Part shown: positions 10,711-21,668 of the stretch, one piece after another
Layout: each line of letters begins with the position of its first letter
Numbering within the stretch: position 1 is the first letter of the stretch
Assembly (NCBI GenBank): GCA_002633005.1
Contig: NMRA01000007.1
Coordinates: forward strand, 1,741,550-1,805,549
Origin: Phoronis australis
Lineage: Eukaryota > Phoronida > Phoronidae
Length of the DNA stretch: 64,000 nucleotides
Reading direction: 5' to 3'
The notes under the pieces: generated by a model
Told to the model about the DNA's origin: nothing
Databases searched by the model: none
Seen by the model: the letters and a program-made list of their open reading frames with translations, nothing else
Position numbers and translations under genes: made by a program

Positions 10711-13572
10711 ACCCAGGTTACCACAGCCACGTGGGCCAAAATTCCACTCCAAGTTGTTTCTCATCCAGCTAAAAATCTCTTTCGAAGCGGCACCTACGGA
10801 TAACAACTAGCGTTACAATACTAGCCCTTAGGAGTAGCACAGATTTGCAAACTCAGTGATTAGAAACAATACTATCCTTGTTCCCACTCGATCTACCCTC
10901 GGTAGTCAACCAGATTTTCACTATCGTGTGCTGTCCTGTCTCAATGTTCCCGGGTTCAGTACGATCGACTTGTTATTGAACAACTAAGCACTTTTGTCCT
11001 ATTATTACTATAAACCACGACCGGATAAACATTTCCAATCTTTAACTAAACAAATTATCACAATGAAATGTTATGATTTCCAGTCAATGCTTTGGAACAG
11101 ATTTACAGTTTCTGGACCATGTTCTTTGAAATAGAATAAAGATAAATTAAAATAAATTCAACGTATCTGCGCATCGGCCTGGTTCTTAAAATCAAAGCTT
11201 TAATTCATAACTTAATAATTAAATGCAACATTCCTCTCTTATCCTGTCGATCTTCAACAATGTTGAACAAATACAGAAAATGTTAATAAGACAATTGTAT
11301 AGACTGCCAGTCGAGTGAACAGCGGCTTTGTGCAAACACAAAGCAGCGAAAATTTACCTCTGCTTTTGGAATGTTTAACAGTAGAAGTTGTTACGAGCTG
11401 GTAATTATAACGTGACCTAGTGCGCGCCTGATGAAGATCCCGGAGTGAAATCAAAACGATCTTTTAGAAAGTCTAGAAATACGTCTAGATTCTCCTTCTG
11501 GAGGAGCAAAATTGGGTTCGTTTGCATGAAGACAATGTACATCTATCAACAGGTAAGACGTGTGTTAAGTATTTCGATTTTAGTCATAAGTTCATAGCAG
11601 CCTAATAAATTTAGTCCGGAACTCACACTAAAAGCACGATATCGTTTATGAGCGAATGAAAAGTTATCCATCCGGGCAGGACAAGTTGACGACTTGGGTC
11701 AGGTAAAGTAGGCTGGAACTCTTGCCAAGTTGATAAAAGAAGTTCAGGTTCATAACAAAACTTGAAAACTACATGTCCATAAGACTGGTCAGTGAGTTTG
11801 GTAGATTTCAAACGGCTGTCAGTTTAAACAGGGCGAATGTTTTGTTTTGGAGTTTAACAAACATTTACCATTTTCAAAAAAAAATCTTATTCTGAAGGTA
11901 TGGAATTGAAACTGCTTACACGCGTGCATTACAACTATAAACTACTTCAGTTCTCGCGTAATGACTCCACAGGCGTCAACGTACTTCGTGTGGCACTATA
12001 TGTTTTCAAATTTGTGTACCGATAAAATTCTCCACCAGTTCCAAGATAGGGTGTGATGTACGATGGCTGTAAAGATTTTTTCCATTCCTATCTGTATCGA
12101 TAGACTTAATTCTAGCGACACAGGTGTAACTCTAAGATTGTGTACTACCTTGTTGACAATAATTAGCCCAAAATCTCTACAAAACTGTAGATTTAACGGA
12201 TGAACAGTGCATAAACCATGGTATTTGAAAATTATACATGAATCCGATCATCTACTTCTGAGGTGTGATGTTCCGAAGTTAGCCAAATTTGTTCATTTTT
12301 CTGGGGTCCTACATAACCTTGAAGATGCTATGTCTCATTAAATTGTGAATATGCAAATGAAGTACTAGTTTACAAACAACCCCGGGTCTTCCGGTGTGCC
12401 GGAACCAATCTGAGAACCAGTTACCGTTACAATCTCGCGAAAGTCTCCTTTTGTGAGACTATTTTTATGTAAATGAGTATATGGTAATATGCCATCGTTG
12501 CCCTACTGAAACAAGGCAGTGACAGATTTTGTTGTTTGTTCATTTAACTATCAAAAGTCGAGTGCGTACTATTTGGTTTTTATATGTTAACACTTGTTTT
12601 TAAGTGCATATGTTGTCTTTCTTTAAAACCGCAATTTATTTATAAATTGTTTCTTTTCCTGATTATACTTGTACACGCAGTTCTTCAGCAAGTCACTAGG
12701 TGGCGCTTGATACAAATTTGAATATTCACGGTTTTAATGAGACACAGAATTTTTACGTCTATCCATTGGTGGTACTTCAGAGATACCACCTCTATGAAAA
12801 AGTGACGAAATAATTTTGTGCTTCACATTATCAGTAACTTTTTAGAGTTACTAACACTATCGACGGTAAGGGCTCGAGGAAAACAAAATCTCGTGTTGTC
12901 CTTGTACAGTTACCGTAATGCAATGCACACTCGGCATGAGCTCCCGTAGAAAGGTCTTGAGAAGACGCCTTTGAAGAGTTGCTGACAAGTTATATCAACG
13001 ACTTGATTACCTCGATAGTTCTTTCTAGGCATAGTAACGATTCATCCTAGCCCGTTATTACTGTCAATTTCTGTCATATCCTCAGGCAAAGAAATAATTG
13101 AATTAGATAAGTGAAGTGCAGGCTCACCAGTTACCGACAGCACACCACATATACACCTTTATTAAAGTGTGAGTCTCTGGTAAAAGGCAGAGCTGATACG
13201 ACACCGATAAAACGCAGGTTTATGCATGAAAAACACGGACCGGTAGGAGGCATAACTGCACCTAGGTTTTCCGGTTTTGTTATTACAAGGATGTCCAAAA
13301 TAAGCCTGAGTAAACACGCCTGTAATCAGAGATAAGAATTTTCTTATCAACTCCTGCTTAATGGGATGTAGAAAGTCGATTGAATCACAACCTCGAAGAA
13401 AAAGGTAAGTAGCGCAAATAGAGATTTAGATTTGATGCTCGAGATGACGTGGTTTAGAAAAGCACGTGAAGAAAATTCCAATATCAGTGAATGACAGCTG
13501 CTTTAACAATGGTTATTATCAGATAAACATCATCACCGATTGATCGAGGCTTGCAATTATAGCCAGGTACAG

Positions 13573-13752
13573 ATGGACGGGCCAGATTTTACGGTGAAAC
13601 ACGTGCTGTACATTTGTTTTATTTGTGTGAATATCGCTTCATCAAACTACGGTAGGCTTGAGTTAAACAAGCCTCGAAAGGCGGACAAGACTGCTGCACC
13701 ACGGTGCAAAGACTTAATCTGTACAGGGATTCGTGTGATAGTAATATGGTGA
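13573..13752 (+). CDS. Candidate short secreted-peptide ORF (59 codons)
   Basis: The frame starts at an ATG after AGGTACAG and gives MDGPDFTVKHVLYICFICVN, then IASSN. A hydrophobic core after a Lys-His pair and a small-residue cut-site region resemble a eukaryotic signal peptide. The rest is basic with two Cys residues and ends at TGA. A GTAGGC donor at about 13651 could instead end a first exon just after the signal-like segment. There is no homology I recognise and no downstream exon, so it may be chance. Confidence 0.22.
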   Translation: MDGPDFTVKHVLYICFICVNIASSNYGRLELNKPRKADKTAAPRCKDLICTGIRVIVIW

Positions 13753-14710
13753 CGATCACATTAAGTTGGACTTAGGCCAGTTGGCGATGAGTCTCACTGG
13801 ATAAGGCCTGTGATGCACAACGTCTAAGGTAAGTTTGATGACACCGACACTGGATTCCGCTTATCACAGTTTTCGCAAACTTGTATGAGATATGCGTGCT
13901 GTGTCTGTTCATTGGTTATCCTGCACTTTTCACTTGAAAAAGTGTCGTACATCATCGTTCTGACCTAGGGACCGATATCACCGTCATGGGACAATCGCTT
14001 CGCGAGCTTTTATGTTTCACACCTCGATTATTAAAACATTAGTTTAATCACATTGACCTAATTACAGACGGTGAGAATCTAGTGCGTGAATAGCTGGGCA
14101 CCCTTTTGGTCTGTACACGATTTGTGGTCTTGTTTTGCTTTTTGTTTGATTGTTTTTATTCGCGGTCGCATGACCTATGAACTTTTAATGCCCTCAACTG
14201 TGAACTTTGCAAAAGAATGCAGTTTTGTCAAGGTGTTACATGTGTGATTGATGTCAGATTAAATGGTCCTTTTAACAATTTTTTCTAACCCCAGACGAGG
14301 TATCATGTTTTTAAAATCTGTAGTCCTAGACCAAGTCCACGCAGTTTACCCCTGCAGGTAAGTATTTTTCTTACCTGCGTTGGTCGTGAATAGAAGCTAA
14401 GTTTTAATTTAAAGCACTAAACGCCATGAAAGTGGTCTCAACATGTTCTTGACTCAGAGGAGAAGTGGTTACTGGGCTTAAAAAGACATGGCAACTCTTT
14501 ATTGCTTCAGACCGCTGTTCGGCGAATGATATAACACGCCGTGACCAGCTATAACGTGTTGAGCTAAGTCTCAACCTAATAAGGAACTGACAGTTCTTTC
14601 CAAACTCATAAGTCGCCTCTAATATGAGCATGGAACAGCCTTTATGGTAAAGTGTGTTTGTCACAGCTTTTCAATGTCGACATTTATGTACAATCCCCTG
14701 CAAATACAAG
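13753..14710. other. Intergenic region, nothing recognised
   Basis: No gene or clear repeat. A short perfect inverted repeat, GCAGGTAAG and CTTACCTGC around a 7-base loop, lies at about 14354-14378. Confidence 0.45.
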
Positions 14711-15117
14711 GTGGGTAATCAAGAATTGGTCGGACTTCAGAAACGCTTGCCGGGATTTCAAACCAGTCGGCTGGACTGGAAACCAAATGGCCAGTGATCA
14801 AACGTGTTGTCCGGACTTCTGAAAACGCGATGGCTTCATCCAAAAAAACTAATTGGCTGGAAACAAAAAAGATGGCCCCGTGCTATAACCAGTTGGCCGG
14901 TGATTTGTTCGGCCACTGTGTTTGAGCACCAGCCAAACCGTTTTGCGTCCGGCCAACCAGTTTTTGGTGTGCGGCCATCTGGCTTTGAGGTACCAGATAT
15001 CGCGTTTTGAGGTCCGACAAACAAGTTAGAACACCTGCCATTGGGTTTGCAGTCTACCCAGCTAGTCTTGAAGACCGGGCAAATGGTTTTGAAGTCCGAC
15101 CAATTGCTGATTCCCCT
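14711..15117. mobile_element. Fold-back element built of inverted arrays of a ~21-bp unit
   Basis: The left half (about 14720-14905) is a degenerate tandem array of units resembling TTGGTCGGACTTCAAAACCA. The right half (about 14930-15105) carries the same unit as its reverse complement, for example TGGTTTTGAAGTCCGACCAA near 15084-15103. The outermost segments match over about 26 positions in inverted orientation (GGGTAATCA...TTGGTCGGACTTC against GGGGAATCA...TTGGTCGGACTTC). The whole resembles a fold-back or subterminal-repeat DNA transposon without coding capacity. The Gly/Phe/Pro-rich open frames called over it are by-products. Confidence 0.6.
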
Positions 15118-16074
15118 CATGAAGTATCAGTATTTGAACTGACAGTCTCGAGAATGAGCAAGGGCTCGAGGTCACTGGGACTCGGAGATAAACCAATAAC
15201 ACATACCTAGGTTAATCTGTGCTTTGAAATTGATATAAAGACAATGTCACTTGTATAGACAGGTGCTGTAAGTGTGCTTACGCTGCAAACCATAATACGT
15301 GGACGCGAAAGGTAAGTCATAATTATTCCTTTCTGAGAACTCCTCCATTTCTGTACACCTGTAAGAGAGACGGGGGTCCACTCCCACAGAAGAGGTAAAC
15401 CGCACGTGCGGTTCAGAAGTGTGATTTTTTCATGACAGTTTCCCATAATCCTCTATGAAAGGATGCACTCTCCTACACATTCCCTATAAAAGAATTCACT
15501 TTGGAAGTTTGAAATCTTCAAAAGTTTTCTTTTCCAACTACCCAAAACTACAGAAGTGGGTTTTCAATACCATCTGTATAATAAAAACTTTTGTTACAAA
15601 TGGTGTGCTCATTTTTGATAACATAGGACTCTTATTCTTTCAGGTTTCATAGAAAAAATGCAACTTTCCAAAATTCCTCACGAAAGGATTAGGCTTATAG
15701 AATAAACCTCTAAGAGTTTCTGGAACAAACCCGGCCCTACGTCAGGAGAACTTTTTCATGGAATCTTGCTACAAACAGGTTTCTTCTTTCTGCCAAAATA
15801 TAATTAAGTATCAATCGAGCATAGAAACGCTATGCATATCCCCGCACTGTAAAGAAACAAGTACTTTTGTTCTGAACGTGCCTGCCATGCTCATAAACAA
15901 CGCCACAGACGATGGTTTTAAGTAAGACCCCCCCCCCGCTCACAAATTTTCTGAACACTCTTGTTTATTTGCTCATTGCCATAAGCATTTGCAAATAATG
16001 ACTAATTGTTCGCTTATTTAGCACAGCATATGTCGAGGTGTTATTTTGGAGCCAATGTGAAAGCTGTTCGTCAA
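15118..16074. other. Intergenic region, nothing coding recognised
   Basis: Contains a perfect 16-bp palindrome at 15398-15413 and a short C run near 15930. No supported gene. Confidence 0.45.
15398..15413. promoter_or_regulatory. Perfect 16-bp palindrome centred on an E-box
   Basis: AACCGCACGTGCGGTT is identical to its reverse complement and contains CACGTG, the core bound by bHLH dimers. The nearest annotated start is more than 4 kb downstream, so a regulatory role is only a suggestion. Confidence 0.2.
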
Positions 16075-16508
16075 ATTTTTATTGTTTGCAACAACGCATT
16101 GAGACATTGCAAAACAGTAAATGGACAATTTTGTTAATTATTTTTGTGTTTAATAAGCAGAGACTTGCCGTAATAACGACAAATTCCCACACATGTGGTC
16201 CACTTTGTATTTGAGGACAATTAGATGGACGAAGATTCTGTACCAATCAAAGCGGGTAATAACTGGTATGTTAGCATACGGATACCTTTAGATCACTAAT
16301 GTCTGATTAGGCAATTTTCACGTCATCATTATCCTCATCAAAGGGATTTGTGTATTAAGGAAGGTATACGACATTGAATGGCGTATATAAGGTGAATCTA
16401 AGCTCAAGGCTGTGGTAAGCGGTGTTCACTTTTCAACACGAAATGCCCCAAATCACTTCAAAAATAACATTTTATTTGTATATGACAAAATAAGGAGTAT
16501 TGTTGCCA
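16075..16508 (+). repeat. False tandem duplication 1, copy 1
   Basis: This 434-bp block recurs at 16510-16943 with only two substitutions seen by eye (TTCCCAC/TCCCCAC and TTGTATTTG/TTGTGTTTG). The copies are separated by one N at 16509. A near-identical overlap around an N is the signature of two contig ends or haplotypes placed side by side without merging. Confidence 0.85.
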
Positions 16509-16509
16509 N

Positions 16510-16943
16510 ATTTTTATTGTTTGCAACAACGCATTGAGACATTGCAAAACAGTAAATGGACAATTTTGTTAATTATTTTTGTGTTTAATAAGCAGAGACT
16601 TGCCGTAATAACGACAAATCCCCACACATGTGGTCCACTTTGTGTTTGAGGACAATTAGATGGACGAAGATTCTGTACCAATCAAAGCGGGTAATAACTG
16701 GTATGTTAGCATACGGATACCTTTAGATCACTAATGTCTGATTAGGCAATTTTCACGTCATCATTATCCTCATCAAAGGGATTTGTGTATTAAGGAAGGT
16801 ATACGACATTGAATGGCGTATATAAGGTGAATCTAAGCTCAAGGCTGTGGTAAGCGGTGTTCACTTTTCAACACGAAATGCCCCAAATCACTTCAAAAAT
16901 AACATTTTATTTGTATATGACAAAATAAGGAGTATTGTTGCCA
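16510..16943 (+). repeat. False tandem duplication 1, copy 2
   Basis: Same length and nearly the same sequence as 16075-16508. Unique sequence resumes at 16944. The open frame reported across its right end is not supported as a gene. Confidence 0.85.
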
Positions 16944-17609
16944 AGAAGACGGGGAAAACGTGGTTCAAGGAATGCACATCCACTGAGAAAAATGGCCTTT
17001 ATTTTCACACGACTTACAAAGTAATGAGTATGTTTATCAAGGAAATGGGCAACAAAAACTTGCTTTTTGAGGAGAACCAAAATTACCGCTTTGGTATCCA
17101 TAATATTACATGTACAATATCTGTACAAGTCAAATCGCACATATGTTTTTTTTTTCTATTACTGTGATCGAAAACTAGGGCTATGTTTTGCAGATGCAAG
17201 AAAGTTGGGAGAGTGTTTTGCGTCTACGTAACACAACCAGTATTTTTCACCCTAGTAAGTTTGTCCTGAAATAGCACAACGACATGCTGATTCTAAGGTA
17301 TTTACCCACATTGCAACGCGTGTGTCAAGCACTTGTCGTTCTTCTACGCAAGTAGTCACTTATTTACATATCTTCATTTTTATGTATCATACCATTGTTA
17401 TGCTAGAAAACGTGTGTTATTGTATTTGAGTTGCAATTCCGACGCCAAAAATTTGACAAAAAGGCAAAGATCAGAGCTGGTTGTGCTTCCCATAATAATC
17501 AATTCAGTAGTGCTTCACCTTTTGAAAAGCAGGTCATTCATGCATTGTATTGACTCTACCTCCACTGAAGAGGATGGTTCAGGTGGAGATCAAGGTCTAT
17601 TGCTTATCA

Positions 17610-17715
17610 TGTTTTTTCTCTTTCGTTCTCTCTGTCTTTCGTTCTTCCTCGTCGTCTTCTTTCCATTTCCTTTCTTTCGTGTTCTCATTTTCCTTACTTT
17701 TTATTTTTTATTTGA
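17610..17715 (+). repeat. Pyrimidine-rich low-complexity tract
   Basis: About 100 bases made almost only of C and T, rich in TTTC, TCTC and CTTTC. The Phe/Ser/Leu-rich open frames over it are composition artefacts. Confidence 0.8.
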
Positions 17716-18779
17716 ATAATCTGAAATTAGGAAAGCGTTCCTTAGTTGAAAGTTATCTCTAATGGGCATTTATTGTTGCTCCTCCTTACTTCCTAAAAAA
17801 AGTTGAAAACCTGACTGACAGACAACCGTCTTGCCTTTGGAATATTTTAATTAGTAGCGCTTCGAGCGGATTAAATGCCACGTTATCATATCTTACTCTT
17901 CGTCTCTTTATCATTTCTTTTATATGAAATGTACACTGAGCCACGGGACGGAATGTAAAAATAATCTACATAATTCAGCTGAGTTAACATTAACAAGACA
18001 AGTTTTCAACTGCACATAGGCAAAAAGATAAAATCAAGTGTATTGACATAACCAAAAAATTTTATTATCCCTGATGTCCTACATTTGGTTATCACAACGC
18101 ATCACGTGGACAAACTGTTTATGTGGTACGGTATGTTTTCTAAGTCATTGATTTCTTTGATGTTTTTTCTTGATAAGGGTGTAAAATGATGGGGTTCTAA
18201 TGTTTCATTCACTTTCATCTATCATATTTTACGTTTTTGTTTTGTTTAATGAACCACTTATCATTTATCCCCATTCCTCTAAGCGGTAATCAAATCCTTT
18301 TCACATTCAAAGGGAGTATTTTAAAATTTTCCTTCGATGTCGTTCCGGATTGATATATAATTGTAAAACATTTCTAGGCATCCATTGTCGTAACTTCGTT
18401 TCAACAGAGGGTGGTCGTATTTTGATTCATTAGCGGAGTGGATTAGTTTTAATTAATAACATTGAAATTCGCCATTGTTTCTGAATATGCATATTATTCT
18501 TCTCTAAATGCGTTAAAAATAGTGCAGGTGGTCTGAAACACGTTGCACCAGACGTGCACAGGCATCTCAGCTGGACCCGTTTCACCAAAACCCGAAACCA
18601 ACACGTATACAAATTTTCACATATTAAGTTAAGACCGAGCCGAGGAGCTAGATACCCGCCTCAAGGGTTTAGCAACGGGGTCCAGTGAACATACGACCTT
18701 GAAAACACCAATGTTCCTGAGTATGCATACTATTCTACTATGAATGCCTTCAAAACTTGAATGTTCAATTTCGATCAAA

Positions 18780-18930
18780 CCGTTTGCAGTTTAAGGGACA
18801 TAGGTTGTTTTACAGGCGAAAAATGCTCATCTAGAATATTATTGTTGGATGGGTTAGACTTCTTGAAGTTATTAGCTTTCACCAGAACTCAATCGGCTTT
18901 GCGTTGCTACTTTACATGGCGTTCTACGAA
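18780..18930 (+). repeat. Dispersed repeat family C, copy 1
   Basis: Shares TTTAAGGGACA, GCGAAAAATGC, a GATGG-TTAG block and TTGAAGTTATTAGCTTT-ACCAGAACT, in order, with 38005-38200. Diverged, but the order is convincing. Confidence 0.5.
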
Positions 18931-19473
18931 ACAATTGATGCGACACCAAAGCTGACGAATAACCTTCGTCAATTTAGATCGTATAGTGAGCCAACCAGTT
19001 TTGCTCCTACTAGGGCGAAATATCCGTTTTGCAAAAATTGCAAACCAGGCACGTCACAGCCTAACAGCTGTATTGCAGCTTATCTCTTCAAACATTTGAA
19101 TTTAAAGTGTCCATTAAACCGCCTTCGGTTAAAGAAGCGTTTTTTATTCATTCCTATTTCCGGTACAAAATTGATGTCATCTTATTCATTACTCATATGA
19201 GAATTGATTTCTGGGTTCAATTTCCATTTAAAACGGATCTTTGCGGATCTAACTCACGAAATGTCGTCGATTTCCATGACATTGTTGTTTAGCATTTAAC
19301 CGACTCGTGGACGAGAGGGTCTCCCTAACTGGTGACTGCGTCGCCATCTGTCGGTTTTCCTAGACAAAAGTTTCACGATCCTGGACCATGAGCTAGGCAA
19401 TATTTAAATGACACCGCCTTGTCTATTCAGAGAAGGATTCTTGGCTATCCGCGTAGTCTTTCTGCTCAAAACA

Positions 19474-19606
19474 AGAACTCTCTCTCTCCCTCCCCCTCCC
19501 CCTNNNNNNNNNNNNNNNNNNNNNNNNNNNTCTCCCTCTCCCTCCCCCTCTCTCCCTCTCCCTCTCCCTATCCCTCCCTCCCTCTCTCTCTCTCTCTCTA
19601 ACTCTG
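19474..19606 (+). repeat. CT-rich microsatellite with an unresolved gap
   Basis: TCTCCC/TCCCTC/CTCT units flank 27 N bases at 19504-19530, so the true length is unknown. It lies about 70 bp before the putative 5' UTR exon of PALS1. Confidence 0.95.
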
Positions 19607-19673
19607 TCTGTGTGTGAGTGTCTGAGTGTGTCAACAGCACACTAATTTTTACTCCTTCACATTTCCGTTGCAG

Positions 19674-19725
19674 GGTACATGTAAACGCAATGGGCTAGCT
19701 GACTGAGAAAGCAAGAGCGACGGCG
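19674..19725 (+). other. PALS1: Putative 5' UTR exon of PALS1
   Basis: A pyrimidine-rich acceptor ending TTCCGTTGCAG (to 19673) and a GTAAGC donor at 19726 bracket 52 bases. Its ATGs are followed at once by TAA or TAG, so it can only be untranslated. It sits 244 bp before the exon with the start codon. Position and splice sites are the only support. Confidence 0.4.
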
Positions 19726-19987
19726 GTAAGCAACCATAAAACGTGCAACGTGAAAGTACCAGACACGAAAACTCATCATTATGTCCTAAGCCGCATAGGG
19801 CTTTCATTTGTCAAATTCGAGTATATTTCAACCCGCAAAAATAAAATACAAAAGCTGTTGCGGGCTGACAATATGAGGTGAACTTCTTCGCTTGGCTAAT
19901 TTATATGGTTTGAACGGCAATTTTTGAAAATCAATCTGCGGCCCTCATTTATCCATTAATAATTTTCAGGCTGGCTGATAATACAGA

Positions 19988-20080
19988 ATGTCACATGTCA
20001 AAAGTCGTAACCAGTTCGGGCCCAAGAAGGGAATCACTGTGTCCGCCAATGAGCCCCAGGTGTTTGCGTGGATGTCGGAG
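19988..20080 (+). CDS. PALS1: PALS1 coding exon 1 (residues 1-31)
   Basis: The exon begins at 19970 after AATTTTCAG; an in-frame TGA lies just before the ATG at 19988, which supports that ATG as the start. It encodes MSHVKSRNQFGPKKGITVS and ends in phase 0 at a GTATGT donor. The segment is basic and then turns hydrophobic/acidic (PQVFAWMSE). Vertebrate PALS1 has no counterpart that I know. It leads directly into the acidic linker before the extra PDZ. Confidence 0.7.
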
Positions 20081-21517
20081 GTATGTTAGAAACAGACATT
20101 CATTGAAATGAATATGTCAAAAACGATTAGAGTATCTATAGTTTCGCAATGAAATTCAGACAAACCTATAAAAGTTAGGGCAGGACTCTGTACTTTTTGT
20201 TACCTCAAGATCTCAACGTAATTAGAACTCATGATGTCCTTACAACGCCACAATAAAAATGAAACTTCTGCTTAGTTGCGAGGTATAAATTTATAAGTGC
20301 ACGGTGATACCGAAGATCGATCAACTGCTTTGGCTTATCTTTATATTCCATATGCTTGCCTTGTAGTTCTTAAAAGCCAATTGTCACGGAACATTTATAC
20401 ACATAAGTGCTGAGTTATTAGAAAGTCGTTTAATCCCTCAGTAGACCTAAGAATCTACAAAATAGCAGTGAACATTCGCTAACACTGAAGAGAAAACGAG
20501 ACACAAATCAAAGGACGAGACACAAAGTTTGCTTCAGTAACGTTAGATGATCGTTCAAGGAAATGGTCAACCAGGTGAAAATACTAATTTTATTATGGAT
20601 TGACATTCGTGGTTCACTTAAAGCTAAAAAATATAATTTAAACGGCAAAAATTGTACGCATTGCACGAAATTTCCTGGACTCGTTTGTATTTATTCAAAA
20701 ACACCCACTTTGCAATCGATCGTATGAATAGTAAATGCCGCCCAACACCAAATTTTAATCTAGTATTGGTTGAACATGTATAAATTCGCGCGTAGCCTAT
20801 TTTAACATTTCAATAGTTTATTTGATTTTATTTTAATTTAACAACAATATAGAGTGATGGCTTTGTAACAACAAGCTTTTGATGTCACAATGGTCCAAGG
20901 AGAAAGTTAATCATCAGTCAATATCCAATGTAACTAACCTTTGAATAAGACCACTTTATGCGCGCACCCAGCCTTAAAAATTGGGGGGATCGAATTTTTA
21001 AGAATTTGGACCTTTTACTAAGATTCACGGAGTACGTTCAGACCTATGAATTGTGCATTCGCCGACGTTTGGTAGTTCCTAGTTTTTAGTGGACTGTTAT
21101 CTCATTTTCTACTTTTTTCTGAGTTTTTGTTTCTCTGAGGCGGACCTTTTTGCCTACTCGCCCCCCCCCCCCCNCCCCCCCCCCCCCTGGTGCGCGAATG
21201 CGCTTACCACTACAAAATTGGTCTCTGAACTTATTCCTCACGCGGATGAGAAGTGATTTCCGGGCTCGCATAATTTGTTATTTGCTTTAGACTGCGCTTG
21301 GCGCATAAAATGGCGCGCCGTGACAAGACTAACTTGTAAAACCTGGTCTTAAACAGCGACCAACTGTAAATTCCTCCCAAGAACACAAATCATGTTTAAT
21401 TTGACTGGTAAAGGAACAGTTTGAAGTCACTTTTATAACGGTATGTGATTTAAATAAAGAAATTGTGAGGGAGAGTGGGTTCATAGCCTCTTTGAATCTG
21501 AAAACTTGCTGTTTCAG
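20081..21517 (+). other. PALS1: PALS1 intron 1
   Basis: AT-rich intron with a poly-C run holding one N (21161-21187). No additional exon seen. Confidence 0.65.
21161..21187 (+). repeat. Poly-C run with an unresolved base
   Basis: 26 C residues and one N at 21174. The length is unreliable. Confidence 0.95.
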
Positions 21518-21668
21518 TTTGAATCAGAATTTTCTGAATTCGAAGATGATGTGCCAAAATTTATCAATGTAACGTTGGAGATGGGAGTCGGCGACAAGCG
21601 ATTTGGATTCTCAGTGATGGGAGGCGTTGACGAAGGTTTCAGACCTCGAATTGATGAGCTCACTCCAG
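21518..21668 (+). CDS. PALS1: PALS1 coding exon 2: acidic linker and first half of the N-terminal PDZ
   Basis: GTTTCAG acceptor, phase 0 in; CCAG|GTAAGT donor, phase 1 out. Residues 32-45 are acidic (FESEFSEFEDDVP). From residue 46 the sequence is a PDZ domain: strand A (FINVTLEM) and the carboxylate-binding loop RFGF at residues 59-62 with strand B (FSVMGG), then the strand C region. Here RFGF replaces the usual GLGF, which is tolerated in many PDZ domains. The domain is completed by exons 3 and 4. Confidence 0.88.

Larger units (their letters stand above)
8659..13572. other. Intergenic region with scattered CGCGA-type repeats
   Basis: No supported gene. Apart from the repeat copies listed separately (10119-10178 and 10589-10710), the region is unremarkable AT-rich sequence. 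A short perfect hairpin TTCCGG-TGTG-CCGGAA lies near 12390. Confidence 0.45.
16944..19473. other. Intergenic region upstream of PALS1
   Basis: No supported gene. It holds a pyrimidine-rich tract (17610-17715), a SINE-like family C copy (about 18780-18930), and a stretch near 19253-19310 related to 7440-7510. Open frames around 18.8-19.3 kb lie inside these repeats. Confidence 0.45.

Noticed and set aside
11525-11551. Short frame ending at a GTAAGA donor near 11552
   Set aside because: Too short, upstream frames are closed by stops, and no partner exon was found.
13361-13404. Mini first exon starting MGCRKS (myristoylation-like) before a GTAAGT donor
   Set aside because: Only 14 codons, phase 2, with no matching downstream exon; chance is sufficient explanation.
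14804-15120. Gly/Phe/Pro-rich open frames on both strands
   Set aside because: They are translations of the 21-bp fold-back repeat units.
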